Shown piece by piece: positions 9,116-18,982 of a stretch of DNA of 64,000 nucleotides. This DNA comes from Hyphomicrobiaceae bacterium. Lineage in GTDB: Bacteria; Pseudomonadota; Alphaproteobacteria; Rhizobiales; Hyphomicrobiaceae. The position numbers and the translations under genes were made by a program. The number at the start of each line of letters is the position of its first letter. Within the stretch, counting starts at the first letter, position 1. The stretch lies in NCBI GenBank assembly GCA_022842785.1, contig JALHOW010000002.1:310001-374000 (forward strand), written 5' to 3'. The notes beneath the pieces were generated by a model. That model was not told the DNA's origin. It saw nothing but the letters and a program-made list of their open reading frames with translations, and ran no database searches.

Positions 9116-10270
9116 TCACTGTAGCGAAGAGCCGGCCGGCCTTTGCAGTAGGCGAATGTGGTCGAAGTGCAGCGGCACGCTGCGAGGCTGGCGCACGCGG
9201 AAAGCCTTCGCGTCGATCGGGCCGATGTTCAATCGAAGCGGGTTGCCATCCACGCCGCCGACGGACTCGGCGACGGAATGCAGCGCGTGCCAGGATACCC
9301 CGTCGGGCGAGTATTCGAAAATGGATCCGATAATCCTGTCGCGCACTTCGGCATCGCCATCGAGACGATTGAAGCAGAGAACCTCGTCAATTCGCTGCGG
9401 CTGGCTCCATTCAATCTTCCACCACGAATTGGCCTCTATGGCCGTATGGAAGGAATAGCTTCCATGGGGAAAGCCGCTCACAGCAGTTTGAGCTTCTTCC
9501 AGGTGCGTCGACCAGGGCGACAAGCTGCTTTGTGTGCAATGTCCATCAGGCGCGATGTTCTTCCCATCGCCGAGATCCAGCCCGACATGACGATGAAGAG
9601 GTGTCATGTCCTCGCCCGGCAATCGCCACCACCGCTTGAGGAACAAGGCATTCGTCCAGCCGAACAGATTGAAGTCGGCGTGCTTCAGATAGTAGCCTTT
9701 CGGCTTCAGGTACTCGGCATACAGTCGCTCGAAGGACGGACCGCCCTCGTAAAGACTATCGAGCGCGACTTCGACTTGAATGCCCCACAGTGCGCCTGAC
9801 TCCAGCAGCCTGTGAGCTCCCGCGATGACACGGCTTTCCGCGCCCTGCACATCTATGACCATAAAATCAGGGTCGGACGGCAAGCTGCCAGCCTCGATGA
9901 GATCATCGATCGTCGTGGTGCGAAGCTGAATTTTGTCGGTGACCGTTATGTGAGGATAGGCGAGAGCGTGTCGCCCAAGCGGGAGCAATGATGATGATTG
10001 CCCGTTGTTCGTGACATTGAACTCGACGGCGCGTCCCGACACCTCGTCGCAACAAGCCAAAACGGCCTTTTGCCTTTGGGATTTGCCGCATTGCGCCGCA
10101 ACTTCGGCAAAATATTCCGGATGAGCCTCGACGTGAAATCCTTCGATCCCAGCCTGATCGTAAGGCTCGACTTCCTGTCCTGTATTGGCTCCGATGTGAA
10201 CGATCTTTTTGAGCGGCAGATTCAGCCTGAAATATTGCTTCAGCGCATCAACTGTTGCGACGGCGGTCAT
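9116..10270 (-). CDS. FkbM-family methyltransferase with an extra C-terminal domain
   Basis: 384 residues from the ATG at 10270, preceded by GAGGGGG; the longer frame to 10327 has no such site. The FkbM domain spans about residues 15-235: SAM motif KIVHIGANTGQE near 22, FHVEAHPEYF, TTTIDDL, and FMVIDVQGAESRVIAGA. A further 140 residues follow, with SWWKIEW, IIGSIFEYSPDGVSW and FRVRQPRSVPLHFDHIRLL, resembling a beta-sandwich discoidin (F5/8 C)-like carbohydrate-binding module. FkbM enzymes commonly O-methylate glycans. The fusion suggests the enzyme is tethered to a polysaccharide; the C-terminal assignment is inference. Confidence 0.82.
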   Translation of the reverse strand: MTAVATVDALKQYFRLNLPLKKIVHIGANTGQEVEPYDQAGIEGFHVEAHPEYFAEVAAQCGKSQRQKAVLACCDEVSGRAVEFNVTNNGQSSSLLPLGRHALAYPHITVTDKIQLRTTTIDDLIEAGSLPSDPDFMVIDVQGAESRVIAGAHRLLESGALWGIQVEVALDSLYEGGPSFERLYAEYLKPKGYYLKHADFNLFGWTNALFLKRWWRLPGEDMTPLHRHVGLDLGDGKNIAPDGHCTQSSLSPWSTHLEEAQTAVSGFPHGSYSFHTAIEANSWWKIEWSQPQRIDEVLCFNRLDGDAEVRDRIIGSIFEYSPDGVSWHALHSVAESVGGVDGNPLRLNIGPIDAKAFRVRQPRSVPLHFDHIRLLQRPAGSSLQ

Positions 10271-10449
10271 TTGCCCCCTCTTCGAATGAATCCGGCGGAC
10301 ACCTCGCTGGCGTCCCAGATCGCGCAATTCCCCGAGCTGGCCTGTGAAGACCCAGCCGCCCGACGCAGCGACTCACCCGCACCATTTACGGTCGATAAAG
10401 GGATTTCCCTTAGCGTGCCACGGCTAACTGCGTGCCGAGGGAGTTCCAC

Positions 10450-10932
10450 ATGTCCTGGCGTCTCGTGCTGACGACGGCTGTCCGCGTCAGCCTGGTCATC
10501 TCCGTTGCTCTATCCGGCATGGCTTTCAGCATCTCCGATGCGGAAGCACGACGCGGCGGCAAAGTCCGCACGTCCAAGGATCAATCGTCGAGCCAGGACG
10601 GCACGACCACGAAGCGCAAATCGGACGAGGAGCACCACGACGGGCAGGGCGCGGACAGCTCCGGCGGCACGTCGGGCGGAACGTATGTCCCTCGCGTGCG
10701 CAGCCGAGAGGCCGCGCGCGGCGCCGAGACCGCGAGCGACGCAGAGGATCCGACGAGCCCGAAGGCACTCCCCCGCAATCGCGTCCTGACGGTAAAGCCG
10801 GTCGAGGATCTTGAGGTTGCCGGCTGCCCCACGGGCATGATCTGCACGGTCTGCATCGCAGGCTGCCAGGATGAAATCGGCGGCATCGTAAATGCCCAAG
10901 CCAAGACGCCCATCCCGCGGCCACGACGCTGA
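10450..10932 (+). CDS. Exported low-complexity hypothetical protein
   Basis: 160 residues from the ATG at 10450 with GAGGGAG upstream. A signal peptide covers about residues 1-35, ending near DAEARRGG. A hydrophilic, disordered Ser/Thr/Lys/Asp-rich segment follows (residues 36-105), then a compact C-terminal region with four Cys residues in CPTGMICTVCIAGC. The closely spaced cysteines suggest disulfides or metal binding in the periplasm. No family recognised. Confidence 0.68.
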   Translation: MSWRLVLTTAVRVSLVISVALSGMAFSISDAEARRGGKVRTSKDQSSSQDGTTTKRKSDEEHHDGQGADSSGGTSGGTYVPRVRSREAARGAETASDAEDPTSPKALPRNRVLTVKPVEDLEVAGCPTGMICTVCIAGCQDEIGGIVNAQAKTPIPRPRR

Positions 10933-10953
10933 GCAGGCGCACCGTCGCGGTGT

Positions 10954-13116
10954 CTACTCCGCCGCGACCTTGGGTGCGTATCCCAGCGCGACATTGAGCT
11001 TTTCGAGCAGATCAGCCGCCGCGGCAGGGATGTTCGTGCCCGGGCCAAACACGGCCTTTGCCCCGGCCTCGAACAGGGCAGGATAATCGGCCGGCGGGAT
11101 CACACCGCCAATGACGATCATAATGTCGCCGCGCCCTTCCGCCTCGAGGGCCGCACGCAGCTCCGGGGCCAGGGTCAAGTGGCCCGCTGCGAGAGACGAC
11201 ACGCCGACAATGTGGACGTCGTTCTCGACCGCCTGGCGCGCGACCTCTTCCGGCGTCGAGAATAGCGGCCCGATGTCGACGTCGAAGCCCAGATCGGCGA
11301 ACGCCGTCGCAATTACCTTCTGACCACGGTCGTGCCCGTCCTGCCCCATCTTGGCGATCAGGATGCGCGGGCGACGCCCATCATTGCGCTCGAAATTCTC
11401 GACGAGCCCCTGCACCTTGCCAAGAGCACTGGTCATGGCGCTCGCCTCCGATCGATAGACCCCCGACACGGCGCGGATCTCCGCGCGATGACGGCCGTAG
11501 ACCGTCTCCAGCGCATCTGAAATCTCGCCGACCGTCGCCTTCGCGCGCGCGGCCTTGACGGCGAGATCGAGCAGGTTGGCACTGCCCTTCGCGCCTTCGG
11601 TCAGCGCATTGAGCGCCGCGGAAACCTCAGCCGCATCGCGCTCGCCCTTGAGGCGCGCGAGCTTGGCAAGTTGCTGCTCACGAACCTTGCCATTGTCGAC
11701 GCGCAGAATGTCGAGCTCGGCCTCGCTGGAGACACGGAATTTGTTGACGCCGACGATCGTCTGACGGCCGGAGTCGATCCGCGCCTGCGTGCGCGCGGCG
11801 GCTTCCTCGATGCGCATCTTCGGAATGCCGGCCGCGATTGCCTTGGCCATTCCGCCGAGCCGCTCGACTTCCTCGATGTGCGACCACGCCTTCTCGGCGA
11901 GCTCGTACGTCAGCCGCTCGATATAGTAACTGCCGCCCCAGAGATCAGCCGTGCGTGTGGTGCCGCTCTCCTGCTGAAGGACGAGCTGCGTGTTGCGGGC
12001 GATGCGGGCTGAGAAGTCTGTCGGCAGCGCGATCGCCTCGTCGAGAGCGTTCGTGTGCAGCGACTGCGTGTGACCCTGGGTTGCCGCCATGGCCTCGATG
12101 CAGGTGCGCGTGACGTTATTGAATACATCCTGCGCCGTGAGACTCCAGCCCGACGTCTGGCAGTGCGTCCGGAGCGAGAGCGAACGCTCGTCCTTGGGCG
12201 CGAACTCCGACTTGATGAGACGCGCCCAGAGCAGACGCGCGGCGCGCATCTTGGCGATCTCCATGAAGAAGTTCATGCCGATCGCCCAGAAGAAGGAGAG
12301 GCGCGGCGCAAACTTGTCGATGTCGAGCCCGCCAGCAACGCCGGCACGCGCGTACTCGACGCCATCCGCGAGCGTATAGGCGAGTTCGAGGTCCGCCGTC
12401 GCGCCGGCTTCCTGCATGTGATAGCCGGAAATGGAGATCGAATTGAACTTCGGCATGTTCGCGCTGGTGTAGCCGAAGATGTCCGAGATGATCCGCATGG
12501 AGGGCGCCGGCGGATAGATGTACGTGTTGCGGACCATGAACTCCTTGAGGATGTCGTTCTGGATGGTCCCCGAGAGCTTGGCGAGCGGTACGCCCTGCTC
12601 CTCGCCCGCCACAATGAAGAGCGCGAGCACGGGCAGCACGGCACCGTTCATCGTCATGGACACGGACATCTGGGAGAGGTCGATCCCTCCGAACAGCGTG
12701 CGCATGTCGTAGATCGAGTCGATGGCAACGCCGGCCATGCCGACATCACCCTTCACGCGCGGATGGTCGCTGTCATAGCCGCGATGCGTGGCGAGATCGA
12801 AGGCGACCGAGAGGCCCTTCTGCCCCGCCGCGATGTTGCGACGGTAGAAGGCATTGCTCTCCTCGGCCGTCGAGAAACCAGCGTACTGGCGGATCGTCCA
12901 CGGCTGCGTGACGTACATGGTCGGGTACGGACCGCGCAGGAAGGGCGCGATACCGGGCAGGGTGTCGACGAAATCGAGCCCCGCGGTATCAGCGCCCGTA
13001 TAGACCGACTTGAGCGCAATGCCCTCAGGCGTCTCGAAGGTCGCTGCCGGGGCGGCCCCAGCAGCCTGCGACGGCGTGCCGAGCGTGACAGTCGTGAAGT
13101 CGGGAATTCTGCTCAT
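10954..13116 (-). CDS. scpA: Methylmalonyl-CoA mutase (single-chain, B12-dependent)
   Basis: 720 residues. The N-terminal TIM-barrel catalytic domain shows the substrate channel blocks [24 protein letters not shown] and [20 protein letters not shown] (shortened), and the C-terminal domain carries the cobalamin motif DGHDRGQ, whose His is the lower axial ligand, with [10 protein letters not shown] after it. It converts (R)-methylmalonyl-CoA to succinyl-CoA, the last step of propionyl-CoA catabolism, and fits the propionyl-CoA carboxylase subunit at 20003-22021. No MeaB chaperone or epimerase is in the window. Function depends on B12, unlike the riboswitch-controlled metE and nrdAB. Confidence 0.97.
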   Translation of the reverse strand: MSRIPDFTTVTLGTPSQAAGAAPAATFETPEGIALKSVYTGADTAGLDFVDTLPGIAPFLRGPYPTMYVTQPWTIRQYAGFSTAEESNAFYRRNIAAGQKGLSVAFDLATHRGYDSDHPRVKGDVGMAGVAIDSIYDMRTLFGGIDLSQMSVSMTMNGAVLPVLALFIVAGEEQGVPLAKLSGTIQNDILKEFMVRNTYIYPPAPSMRIISDIFGYTSANMPKFNSISISGYHMQEAGATADLELAYTLADGVEYARAGVAGGLDIDKFAPRLSFFWAIGMNFFMEIAKMRAARLLWARLIKSEFAPKDERSLSLRTHCQTSGWSLTAQDVFNNVTRTCIEAMAATQGHTQSLHTNALDEAIALPTDFSARIARNTQLVLQQESGTTRTADLWGGSYYIERLTYELAEKAWSHIEEVERLGGMAKAIAAGIPKMRIEEAAARTQARIDSGRQTIVGVNKFRVSSEAELDILRVDNGKVREQQLAKLARLKGERDAAEVSAALNALTEGAKGSANLLDLAVKAARAKATVGEISDALETVYGRHRAEIRAVSGVYRSEASAMTSALGKVQGLVENFERNDGRRPRILIAKMGQDGHDRGQKVIATAFADLGFDVDIGPLFSTPEEVARQAVENDVHIVGVSSLAAGHLTLAPELRAALEAEGRGDIMIVIGGVIPPADYPALFEAGAKAVFGPGTNIPAAAADLLEKLNVALGYAPKVAAE

Positions 13117-13342
13117 ACCTCAGTCCTGGCCTCGGCCCTGGTGAAGGAAGCGCTGATCAACCCCGCCCACGGGCGACAAAATCGGTCACCTGACGGTTTC
13201 GGGTGCGTCGCTGCTTAACCAATCAAATTCCACTGTAAAATCGCGCCAACGGGCCGCCGGGTCAACCCCGGGGAACGGCCGGGCAGCCTGCACGGATCGC
13301 GGGGAGCGATCGGAGGGCCGGGGATCTGCGAGCGACCGGAGA

Positions 13343-13831
13343 TCAGCCTCGCTCGGCCTCGACCCAGCGGTAGCGGAAATCGCAGTGGCCCGCGCCCTGC
13401 ATGATGGTCTGGGTCCGCTCCATTTTAAGGCGCGGGTCGTAGCCCTCGCAGAAGGTCCCATCGCGCTGGCACGAGAGCAGGTGGCCGATCTCGCCGAGCC
13501 CCATGTCGCGGTACATCTCGGCATAACGGCAGCGCGTGACGTTGAAATCGAACTCGGTATCGCTTTCGTGCAGCGTCTCGGTCCTTAGCGCATCTCCCAT
13601 GCGCCACTGCGCCTGGCGATCGATGAACGTGCGCATGGACGTCTCGCCACCGGGCTCCGACGCCGCGAGCTGACTCGCCTGCTCGATGGATGAGCGCCGT
13701 ACAGCCTCGGCGATGGCGCGCGCTGCGGCCTCCTTGCCGTGGCTCTGCGCCAGCGTATCATAGACATGCTTGAGGATCGTCGCCTCGATGCGGCGGCGCT
13801 CGAGCATGGGCAGGCTGTCGGCAATCGTCAT
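13343..13831 (-). CDS. L-2-amino-thiazoline-4-carboxylic acid hydrolase family protein
   Basis: 162 residues. The blocks TRCRYAEMYRDMGLGEIGHL, LSCQRDGTFCEGYDP, MERTQTIMQGAGHCDFRY and the helical N-terminus match the ATC-hydrolase-like family. The characterised Pseudomonas enzyme opens the thiazoline ring on the way to L-cysteine, but most family members have no proven substrate. Three Cys (one each in TRCRY, LSCQRD and GHCDF) are positioned as in the family. Same strand as the mutase but 226 bases away, so co-transcription is uncertain. Confidence 0.78.
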   Translation of the reverse strand: MTIADSLPMLERRRIEATILKHVYDTLAQSHGKEAAARAIAEAVRRSSIEQASQLAASEPGGETSMRTFIDRQAQWRMGDALRTETLHESDTEFDFNVTRCRYAEMYRDMGLGEIGHLLSCQRDGTFCEGYDPRLKMERTQTIMQGAGHCDFRYRWVEAERG

Positions 13832-14012
13832 CGCACACCACTCCCGAGCGTTGCATTCATTGCTATCCTAGCCGGATGGCCCCCATCGTCCAGTCACCGC
13901 ATCCTGGCCTTCGCCGGAACGGCCGCACACCCGGTGCGTTGACCCTCGTCCGGTGTCTCATTAACTTTGCACGCAGCATATTGGGGTCACAGAGGCGAGC
14001 CATAGATCCTCC

Positions 14013-15308
14013 ATGACGAATCACCCGAAATTCCGGGCCTGGCGGAGCGGATTGGCGGCAGCAGCGCTTGCGCTGGCCGTCGTCCTTGGGGCGACCGCGC
14101 GCCCCGCAGAAGCCCAGGGCCTGAGCTTCATTCGCGATACCGAGATCGAGCAGCTTCTAAGTGACTACGCTCAGCCGGTATTTCGTGCCGCCGGTCTCGG
14201 CACGGGCCGCATCACCATGCGGATCATTCGGCATGAGGCTTTCAATGCCTTCGTGCTCGACGGCCGCAACGTGTTCATTCACACGGGCGCTCTGCAGGTT
14301 TCGGAGACGCCGAACCAGGTCATCGGCGTCATTGCGCACGAGGCGGGGCATATCGCCAACGCGCATCTCTCGGATCTGCGCTCGAAAATCGCCGCTGATC
14401 CCACGCGTGGCTTTCTGTCGCAGTTCCTCTTCGTCGGCGTGATGCTTGGCCAGATGCGAGGCAACGAGCTCGTCGCCGATCAGGCGGGGATGCGCTACCT
14501 CAATGCGACGAAGCAGTCGACGCGCGGCATGATCGAGACCTTCGAGCGTTTCGCTCAGGAGGAATCTTTCACGCTTCAGCGAACACCGCAGAGCCTCTTT
14601 GCGCGCACGCATCCGTTCGCCGCTGACCGCCTTACGCAGCTCCGCCGCGCGGCCGAGGCGAGCCCTCACTGGAATACTCGTGATCCGGCGCCGCTTCAGC
14701 TCCGCCATGACATGATGCGGGCGAAGATCTCGGGCTATCTCGATCGCCCGCAGATCGTCTTCAACCGCTACCCCCAGTCAGACCAGTCGCTTCCCGCGCG
14801 GTACGGGCGGGCCCTCGGCACGTACTTTCTGAGTGGCGTGGATCGTGCGCTGCCGCTCATCGATGCGCTCATAAAAGAGCAGCCGAACAATCCCTATTTC
14901 CACGAAGTCAAAGCCGACTTCCTCGTGCGCTCCGGCAAGCCGCGCGAAGCCGTCCCGATCCTGAGGCGCGCCGCCCAGCTCGCAGGCCCGAACGCCCCCT
15001 TGATCAGCGTCCGCTTGGCCCAGGCCATGGTGACGGGTGATGACCCCAATCTCGACGAGATCATCAGTCTTTCGCGTAAATCGCTCATCCAGGATCCCAA
15101 TCCGCAGGCCTACCGGGTCCTCGCCAACGCGTTCTACAAGCAGAACCGGCTGCCGGAGGCGGACCTGTCGACTGCCGAGGCTCTTTTTCTCGAGGGTGAC
15201 CTCAAACAGGCCCAGATTTTCGCCAAACGTGCCCAGCCACGCCTCAAGAGCGGGTCACCCAACTGGATCCGGGCTGGCGATATCGTGAGTTTCAAAATTC
15301 CCGGCTGA
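14013..15308 (+). CDS. Periplasmic M48-family zinc metalloprotease with TPR domain (BepA/YfgC-like)
   Basis: 431 residues. Signal peptide residues 1-34 (LAAAALALAVVLGATARPAEA region), metalloprotease domain with HEAGH at residues 109-113 plus ELVADQAGMRYL supplying the third zinc ligand, and a C-terminal TPR-like half from about residue 270 (YFHEVKADFLVRSGKPREAV and following). BepA-type proteases degrade misassembled outer-membrane proteins such as LptD and BAM clients. The gene heads a conserved-looking Alphaproteobacterial string M48 - dsbA - aroQ - accB - accC. Confidence 0.92.
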   Translation: MTNHPKFRAWRSGLAAAALALAVVLGATARPAEAQGLSFIRDTEIEQLLSDYAQPVFRAAGLGTGRITMRIIRHEAFNAFVLDGRNVFIHTGALQVSETPNQVIGVIAHEAGHIANAHLSDLRSKIAADPTRGFLSQFLFVGVMLGQMRGNELVADQAGMRYLNATKQSTRGMIETFERFAQEESFTLQRTPQSLFARTHPFAADRLTQLRRAAEASPHWNTRDPAPLQLRHDMMRAKISGYLDRPQIVFNRYPQSDQSLPARYGRALGTYFLSGVDRALPLIDALIKEQPNNPYFHEVKADFLVRSGKPREAVPILRRAAQLAGPNAPLISVRLAQAMVTGDDPNLDEIISLSRKSLIQDPNPQAYRVLANAFYKQNRLPEADLSTAEALFLEGDLKQAQIFAKRAQPRLKSGSPNWIRAGDIVSFKIPG

Positions 15309-15350
15309 AGCTATAACCGAGCCCTGCTGGACGCCTAGGAGCGCTTCTCT

Positions 15351-16226
15351 ATGATCACCTTCCTGCGCGGCAAAGGTCGCCGCCTGACTGGCCTCGCCGC
15401 ATTGGCCCTGGCTGCAGCTTTGATTTCGCCTGTCGCGGCGCCGTCGGCGGCACCGGCGAACCGCTCTCAGGAGAGCCAAGCCCCAGTCCGCCTCGCCCAG
15501 GCCACGACAGCCGAGACCGGCGCGAAAGCGAGTGACGCCTTCTCGCCGGAGCAGCGCAAGGCGATCGAGGCGATCATCAAGGACTACCTCCTCGCGAATC
15601 CCGAGGTTTTCCTCGAGGTGCAGAGCGCGCTCGAAGCCCGCATGGAGGAAATCCAGGCGAAGCGTCTCCAGGTGGCGATCACGGCGCAGGCGGAGGAGAT
15701 CTATCGCAGTCCGGGCGCCCCGGTTGCCGGGAATGCCCAGGGTGACGTCACCGTCGTCGAGTTCTTCGACTACAACTGCGGCTACTGCAAACGCGCCTTC
15801 ACCGATCTCGCCAAGGTGATCGAGAAGGACACGAAGGTGAAGCTCGTCCTCAAGGAGTTGCCGATCCTCTCGAAGGGCTCCGAGGAGGCGGCGCGCGTGG
15901 CTCTCGCGGCCAAGGCGCAGGGCAAGTACTGGGAGGTGCATCGCGCCCTTCTGACAATGCGCGGCCAGGCCAATGAGCAGACCGCCCTTGCCGCCGCCGA
16001 GAAAGCCGGCCTCGACATGGCCAAGCTGAAGGCCGACATGAAGGGCGATGCGGTGACGCAAGAGATCTCGCGCGTGCGCGAGCTGGCGCAGTCGATGGGC
16101 ATCCAGGGAACCCCGCACTTCCTTGTCGGCGACCGCGCTATCGCAGGTGCACCGCAGAACCTTCAGGAACTCATGGGGCAGCACATTGCCGACATCCGCA
16201 AAGAGGGCGGTTGCAAGGTCTGCTGA
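15351..16226 (+). CDS. DsbA-family thiol:disulfide oxidoreductase
   Basis: 291 residues. An export signal occupies about residues 1-35. A helical N-terminal extension (residues 60-118) resembling the ScsC/BdbD-type oligomerisation segment precedes the thioredoxin domain. The active site is CGYC at 143-146 (EFFDYNCGYCKRAF) and the cis-Pro loop is GIQGTPHFLVG. A second CxxC (CKVC) ends the protein at 288-291, which is unusual. Periplasmic disulfide formation or isomerisation is expected. It lies 42 bases after the protease gene, consistent with an operon, and is followed by a hairpin terminator. Confidence 0.92.
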   Translation: MITFLRGKGRRLTGLAALALAAALISPVAAPSAAPANRSQESQAPVRLAQATTAETGAKASDAFSPEQRKAIEAIIKDYLLANPEVFLEVQSALEARMEEIQAKRLQVAITAQAEEIYRSPGAPVAGNAQGDVTVVEFFDYNCGYCKRAFTDLAKVIEKDTKVKLVLKELPILSKGSEEAARVALAAKAQGKYWEVHRALLTMRGQANEQTALAAAEKAGLDMAKLKADMKGDAVTQEISRVRELAQSMGIQGTPHFLVGDRAIAGAPQNLQELMGQHIADIRKEGGCKVC

Positions 16227-16260
16227 GCGGCGTTCCGCCAACTGACAGTGTCCGTCAGGG

Positions 16261-16291
16261 CCCGCGCGTGCACCTCGCCGCGCGGGCTTTG
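16261..16291 (+). terminator. Hairpin terminator after the DsbA gene
   Basis: A perfect nine-base-pair stem, GCCCGCGCG (16261-16269) and CGCGCGGGC (16280-16288), with a ten-base loop and TTTGACTT after it. The position 35 bases past the stop codon fits an intrinsic terminator, although the T-tract is short. Confidence 0.6.
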
Positions 16292-16496
16292 ACTTGCATA
16301 GGCTGCCGCAGCCCCGCTGATGGGCGCTCGACCATGCGCCAGACGGCCTCCGGCGCTCCACAGCCCGCTCTATCGCACTGCCAAATTAGCTGGTAGACGA
16401 ACGCTGGTTCTAACGAGAATGCAACGTGCTGAGCGCCGCGGGGCAGCCCCTGGCGGCGGCTGCGGCGAAGAGCGGTCCAGGTATCGAGGCGAGGGA

Positions 16497-16949
16497 ATGG
16501 TGAAGCCGGTCTATGTGCTGAACGGGCCCAACCTCAATATGCTGGGGCTGCGCGAACCGCACATTTATGGCTCGGAGACGCTGGACGACGTTCGCCGAAT
16601 GGTCGAGGAGCACGCCCGCGACCTCGGCCTTACGGTGAGCTTCCGCCAGACCAACAGCGAAGGCGAGCTCGTCACCTGGATCCAGGAAGCACGCACGGCA
16701 GCAAGCGGCATCCTTATCAATGCCGGCGCCTACACGCACACGTCGGTTGCCCTCCTCGACGCACTCACCGCCGCCGAAGTGCCCGTAGTGGAGGTTCACC
16801 TCTCCAACATCTTCCGCCGCGAGCCCTTCCGGCACCACTCGTATGTGTCGCCGGCAGCGTTCGGCGTACTCTGCGGCTTCGGACCCAAGGGCTATCTTCT
16901 CGCGCTCGACGGATTGCACGCGCGCCTTGGCGCAGCTGTGAAAAGCTGA
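16497..16949 (+). CDS. aroQ: 3-dehydroquinate dehydratase, type II
   Basis: 150 residues, normal for type II enzymes. Motifs are [19 protein letters not shown] (with the catalytic Tyr at its end region), [26 protein letters not shown], and [19 protein letters not shown] with the catalytic His. It dehydrates 3-dehydroquinate to 3-dehydroshikimate in the shikimate pathway in the cytoplasm. The frame extends upstream to 16320, but the ATG at 16497 begins the conserved fold and has GAGG seven bases before it. The next gene is accB, 37 bases on. Confidence 0.96.
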   Translation: MVKPVYVLNGPNLNMLGLREPHIYGSETLDDVRRMVEEHARDLGLTVSFRQTNSEGELVTWIQEARTAASGILINAGAYTHTSVALLDALTAAEVPVVEVHLSNIFRREPFRHHSYVSPAAFGVLCGFGPKGYLLALDGLHARLGAAVKS

Positions 16950-16986
16950 CCGGCGCCCCATCTGACCTCAATCTGCGGACCCAAAC

Positions 16987-17478
16987 ATGGCCAAGGAAAA
17001 CAAGGACCGCGAAGCCCTCGACAAGGGACTGATCAGGGACCTCGCGCAGCTCCTCAACGAAACCGGTCTCACCGAAATCGAGATCGAGAAGGACGACCTC
17101 AAAGTGCGGGTTGCGCGTCACGCCGTAGCGCCAGCAGCCTACGCGGTGGGTGTTCCCGCTGCGGCACCTGCGGCGGCCCTGAGCTCGTCGGCCGGTCCGG
17201 GCTCGCCGGCAGCCGCACCCACCGGTCCCGATCCGGCCAATCACCCTGGCTGCGTTAAGTCGCCGATGGTTGGCACAGCCTACCGCTCGCCCGAACCCGG
17301 CGCCGCGGTGTTCATCGATATCGGCACGCGCGTCACGCAGGGCCAGACGCTGCTGATCATCGAGGCCATGAAAACAATGAACCACATTCCGGCGCCGCGC
17401 TCGGGAGTGGTCAAGGAAATCCTGATCGAAAACGGCCAGCCCGTCGAGTTCGGCGAGCCTCTGGTCATCATCGAGTAG
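16987..17478 (+). CDS. accB: Acetyl-CoA carboxylase biotin carboxyl carrier protein
   Basis: 163 residues. The N-terminal 45 residues form the usual helical segment, then an Ala/Pro-rich linker (residues 48-82), then the biotinyl domain from 85. The biotin attachment site is EAMKTMN with Lys129. It carries carboxybiotin between AccC and the AccA/AccD carboxyltransferase in the first step of fatty acid synthesis. aroQ lies upstream and accC starts 73 bases downstream, the common Alphaproteobacterial arrangement. Confidence 0.97.
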   Translation: MAKENKDREALDKGLIRDLAQLLNETGLTEIEIEKDDLKVRVARHAVAPAAYAVGVPAAAPAAALSSSAGPGSPAAAPTGPDPANHPGCVKSPMVGTAYRSPEPGAAVFIDIGTRVTQGQTLLIIEAMKTMNHIPAPRSGVVKEILIENGQPVEFGEPLVIIE

Positions 17479-17551
17479 CATGACTTCAGGCACGAGGACG
17501 GGCGCCGTCCGCCCTTGATACCTTCTGGGCGATGCGCGACGAGGACGAGGT

Positions 17552-18898
17552 ATGTTCGACAAGGTTCTGATCGCTAATCGCGGCGAGATCGCGCTTCGGA
17601 TACAGCGCGCCTGCAAGGAGCTGGGTATCGCGACGGTCGCCGTGCACTCGACCGCCGATGCCGATGCCATGCACGTGCGCCTTGCCGACGAGAGCGTCTG
17701 CATAGGACCGCCACCGGCGTCCGAGAGCTACCTCAACATCCCGCGCCTGCTCGCTGCGTGCGAGATCACCGGCGCCGATGCCATTCACCCAGGCTATGGC
17801 TTCCTCTCCGAGAACGCGCGCTTCGCCGAGATTCTCGAAGAACACGACATCACTTTCATCGGCCCGACGTCCGAGCACATTCGGATCATGGGCGATAAGA
17901 TCGAAGCCAAGGAAACGGCCAAGCGGCTTGGCATTCCGGTCGTGCCCGGCTCCGACGGCGGTGTCGCCAACGAGATCGACGCGCTGCGCGTCGCGAAGTC
18001 CATGGGCTTTCCCGTGCTGATCAAGGCGGCGGCGGGTGGTGGCGGGCGCGGCATGAAGGTCGCCCGCTCGGAAGAAGATCTCGAGATGGCCTTCAGGACG
18101 GCGCGCGCCGAGGCCAAAGCCGCTTTCGGTGACGACAGCGTCTACATCGAGAAGTACCTGACCCATCCGCGCCATATCGAGATCCAGGTCTTCGGCGACG
18201 GCAAGGGGAACGCAATTCACCTCGGCGAGCGCGATTGCTCGCTCCAGCGCCGCCATCAGAAGGTGCTCGAAGAAGCGCCTTCCCCAGCGCTCAATGCCGA
18301 GCAGCGGAAGAAGATCGGCACGACCGTCGCGAACGCGATGAAGAAGCTCAAGTACCGCGGTGCCGGCACCGTCGAGTTCCTCTACGAGGACGGCGAGTTC
18401 TACTTCATCGAGATGAATACGCGGCTTCAGGTCGAGCACCCGGTCACCGAGATGATCACCGGCCTCGATCTCGTGCTAGAGCAGATCCGCATTGCTTCCG
18501 GCGGCTCGCTGTCGGTGACGCAGGACGAGGTGACATTCTCCGGACACGCTATCGAGTGTCGGATCAACGCCGAGAACCCGAAAAACTTCCGCCCATCGCC
18601 CGGCAAGATCACGTACTGGCATCCGCCGGGCGGCCTCGGCGTGCGTGTCGATTCAGGCGTTTACCAGGGCTATCGCATCCCGCCGAACTACGACAGCCTG
18701 ATCGGCAAGCTCATCGTGCACGGCAAGAACCGCAACGAGTGCCTTATGCGGCTGCGGCGCTGCCTCTCGGAGTTCGTCATCGACGGTATCGAGACGACCA
18801 TCCCGCTCTTCTCCGAGCTCTGCCGCCATCCCGACATTGCGAACGGCGTCTACGACATCCACTGGCTCGAGCGCTACCTGAGCCAGGGCGAGGGTTGA
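17552..18898 (+). CDS. accC: Acetyl-CoA carboxylase, biotin carboxylase subunit
   Basis: 448 residues, standard length. It shows the N-terminal [16 protein letters not shown], the ATP-grasp glycine-rich loop [41 protein letters not shown] and the catalytic [14 protein letters not shown]. It carboxylates biotin on AccB using ATP and bicarbonate. It is distinct from the longer propionyl-CoA carboxylase alpha chain at 20003-22021, which has its own biotin domain. Transcribed with accB. Confidence 0.97.
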   Translation: MFDKVLIANRGEIALRIQRACKELGIATVAVHSTADADAMHVRLADESVCIGPPPASESYLNIPRLLAACEITGADAIHPGYGFLSENARFAEILEEHDITFIGPTSEHIRIMGDKIEAKETAKRLGIPVVPGSDGGVANEIDALRVAKSMGFPVLIKAAAGGGGRGMKVARSEEDLEMAFRTARAEAKAAFGDDSVYIEKYLTHPRHIEIQVFGDGKGNAIHLGERDCSLQRRHQKVLEEAPSPALNAEQRKKIGTTVANAMKKLKYRGAGTVEFLYEDGEFYFIEMNTRLQVEHPVTEMITGLDLVLEQIRIASGGSLSVTQDEVTFSGHAIECRINAENPKNFRPSPGKITYWHPPGGLGVRVDSGVYQGYRIPPNYDSLIGKLIVHGKNRNECLMRLRRCLSEFVIDGIETTIPLFSELCRHPDIANGVYDIHWLERYLSQGEG

Positions 18899-18982
18899 CC
18901 CCGCGGTCGCCCCGCGCAGCACCGCGAAAGCAAATGCGCCGGCACGAGACCGACGCACACCTTCTCGCTTCGATTGGCGAAC

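Noticed and set aside
12055-13218. Long plus-strand frame of 387 codons opposite the methylmalonyl-CoA mutase gene
   Set aside because: It mirrors the codon pattern of the mutase gene, with composition typical of antisense frames in GC-rich DNA and no recognisable domain.
15255-16361. Minus-strand frame of 368 codons opposite the DsbA gene
   Set aside because: Antisense shadow lacking domains; the DsbA signal, CGYC and cis-Pro loop are clear.
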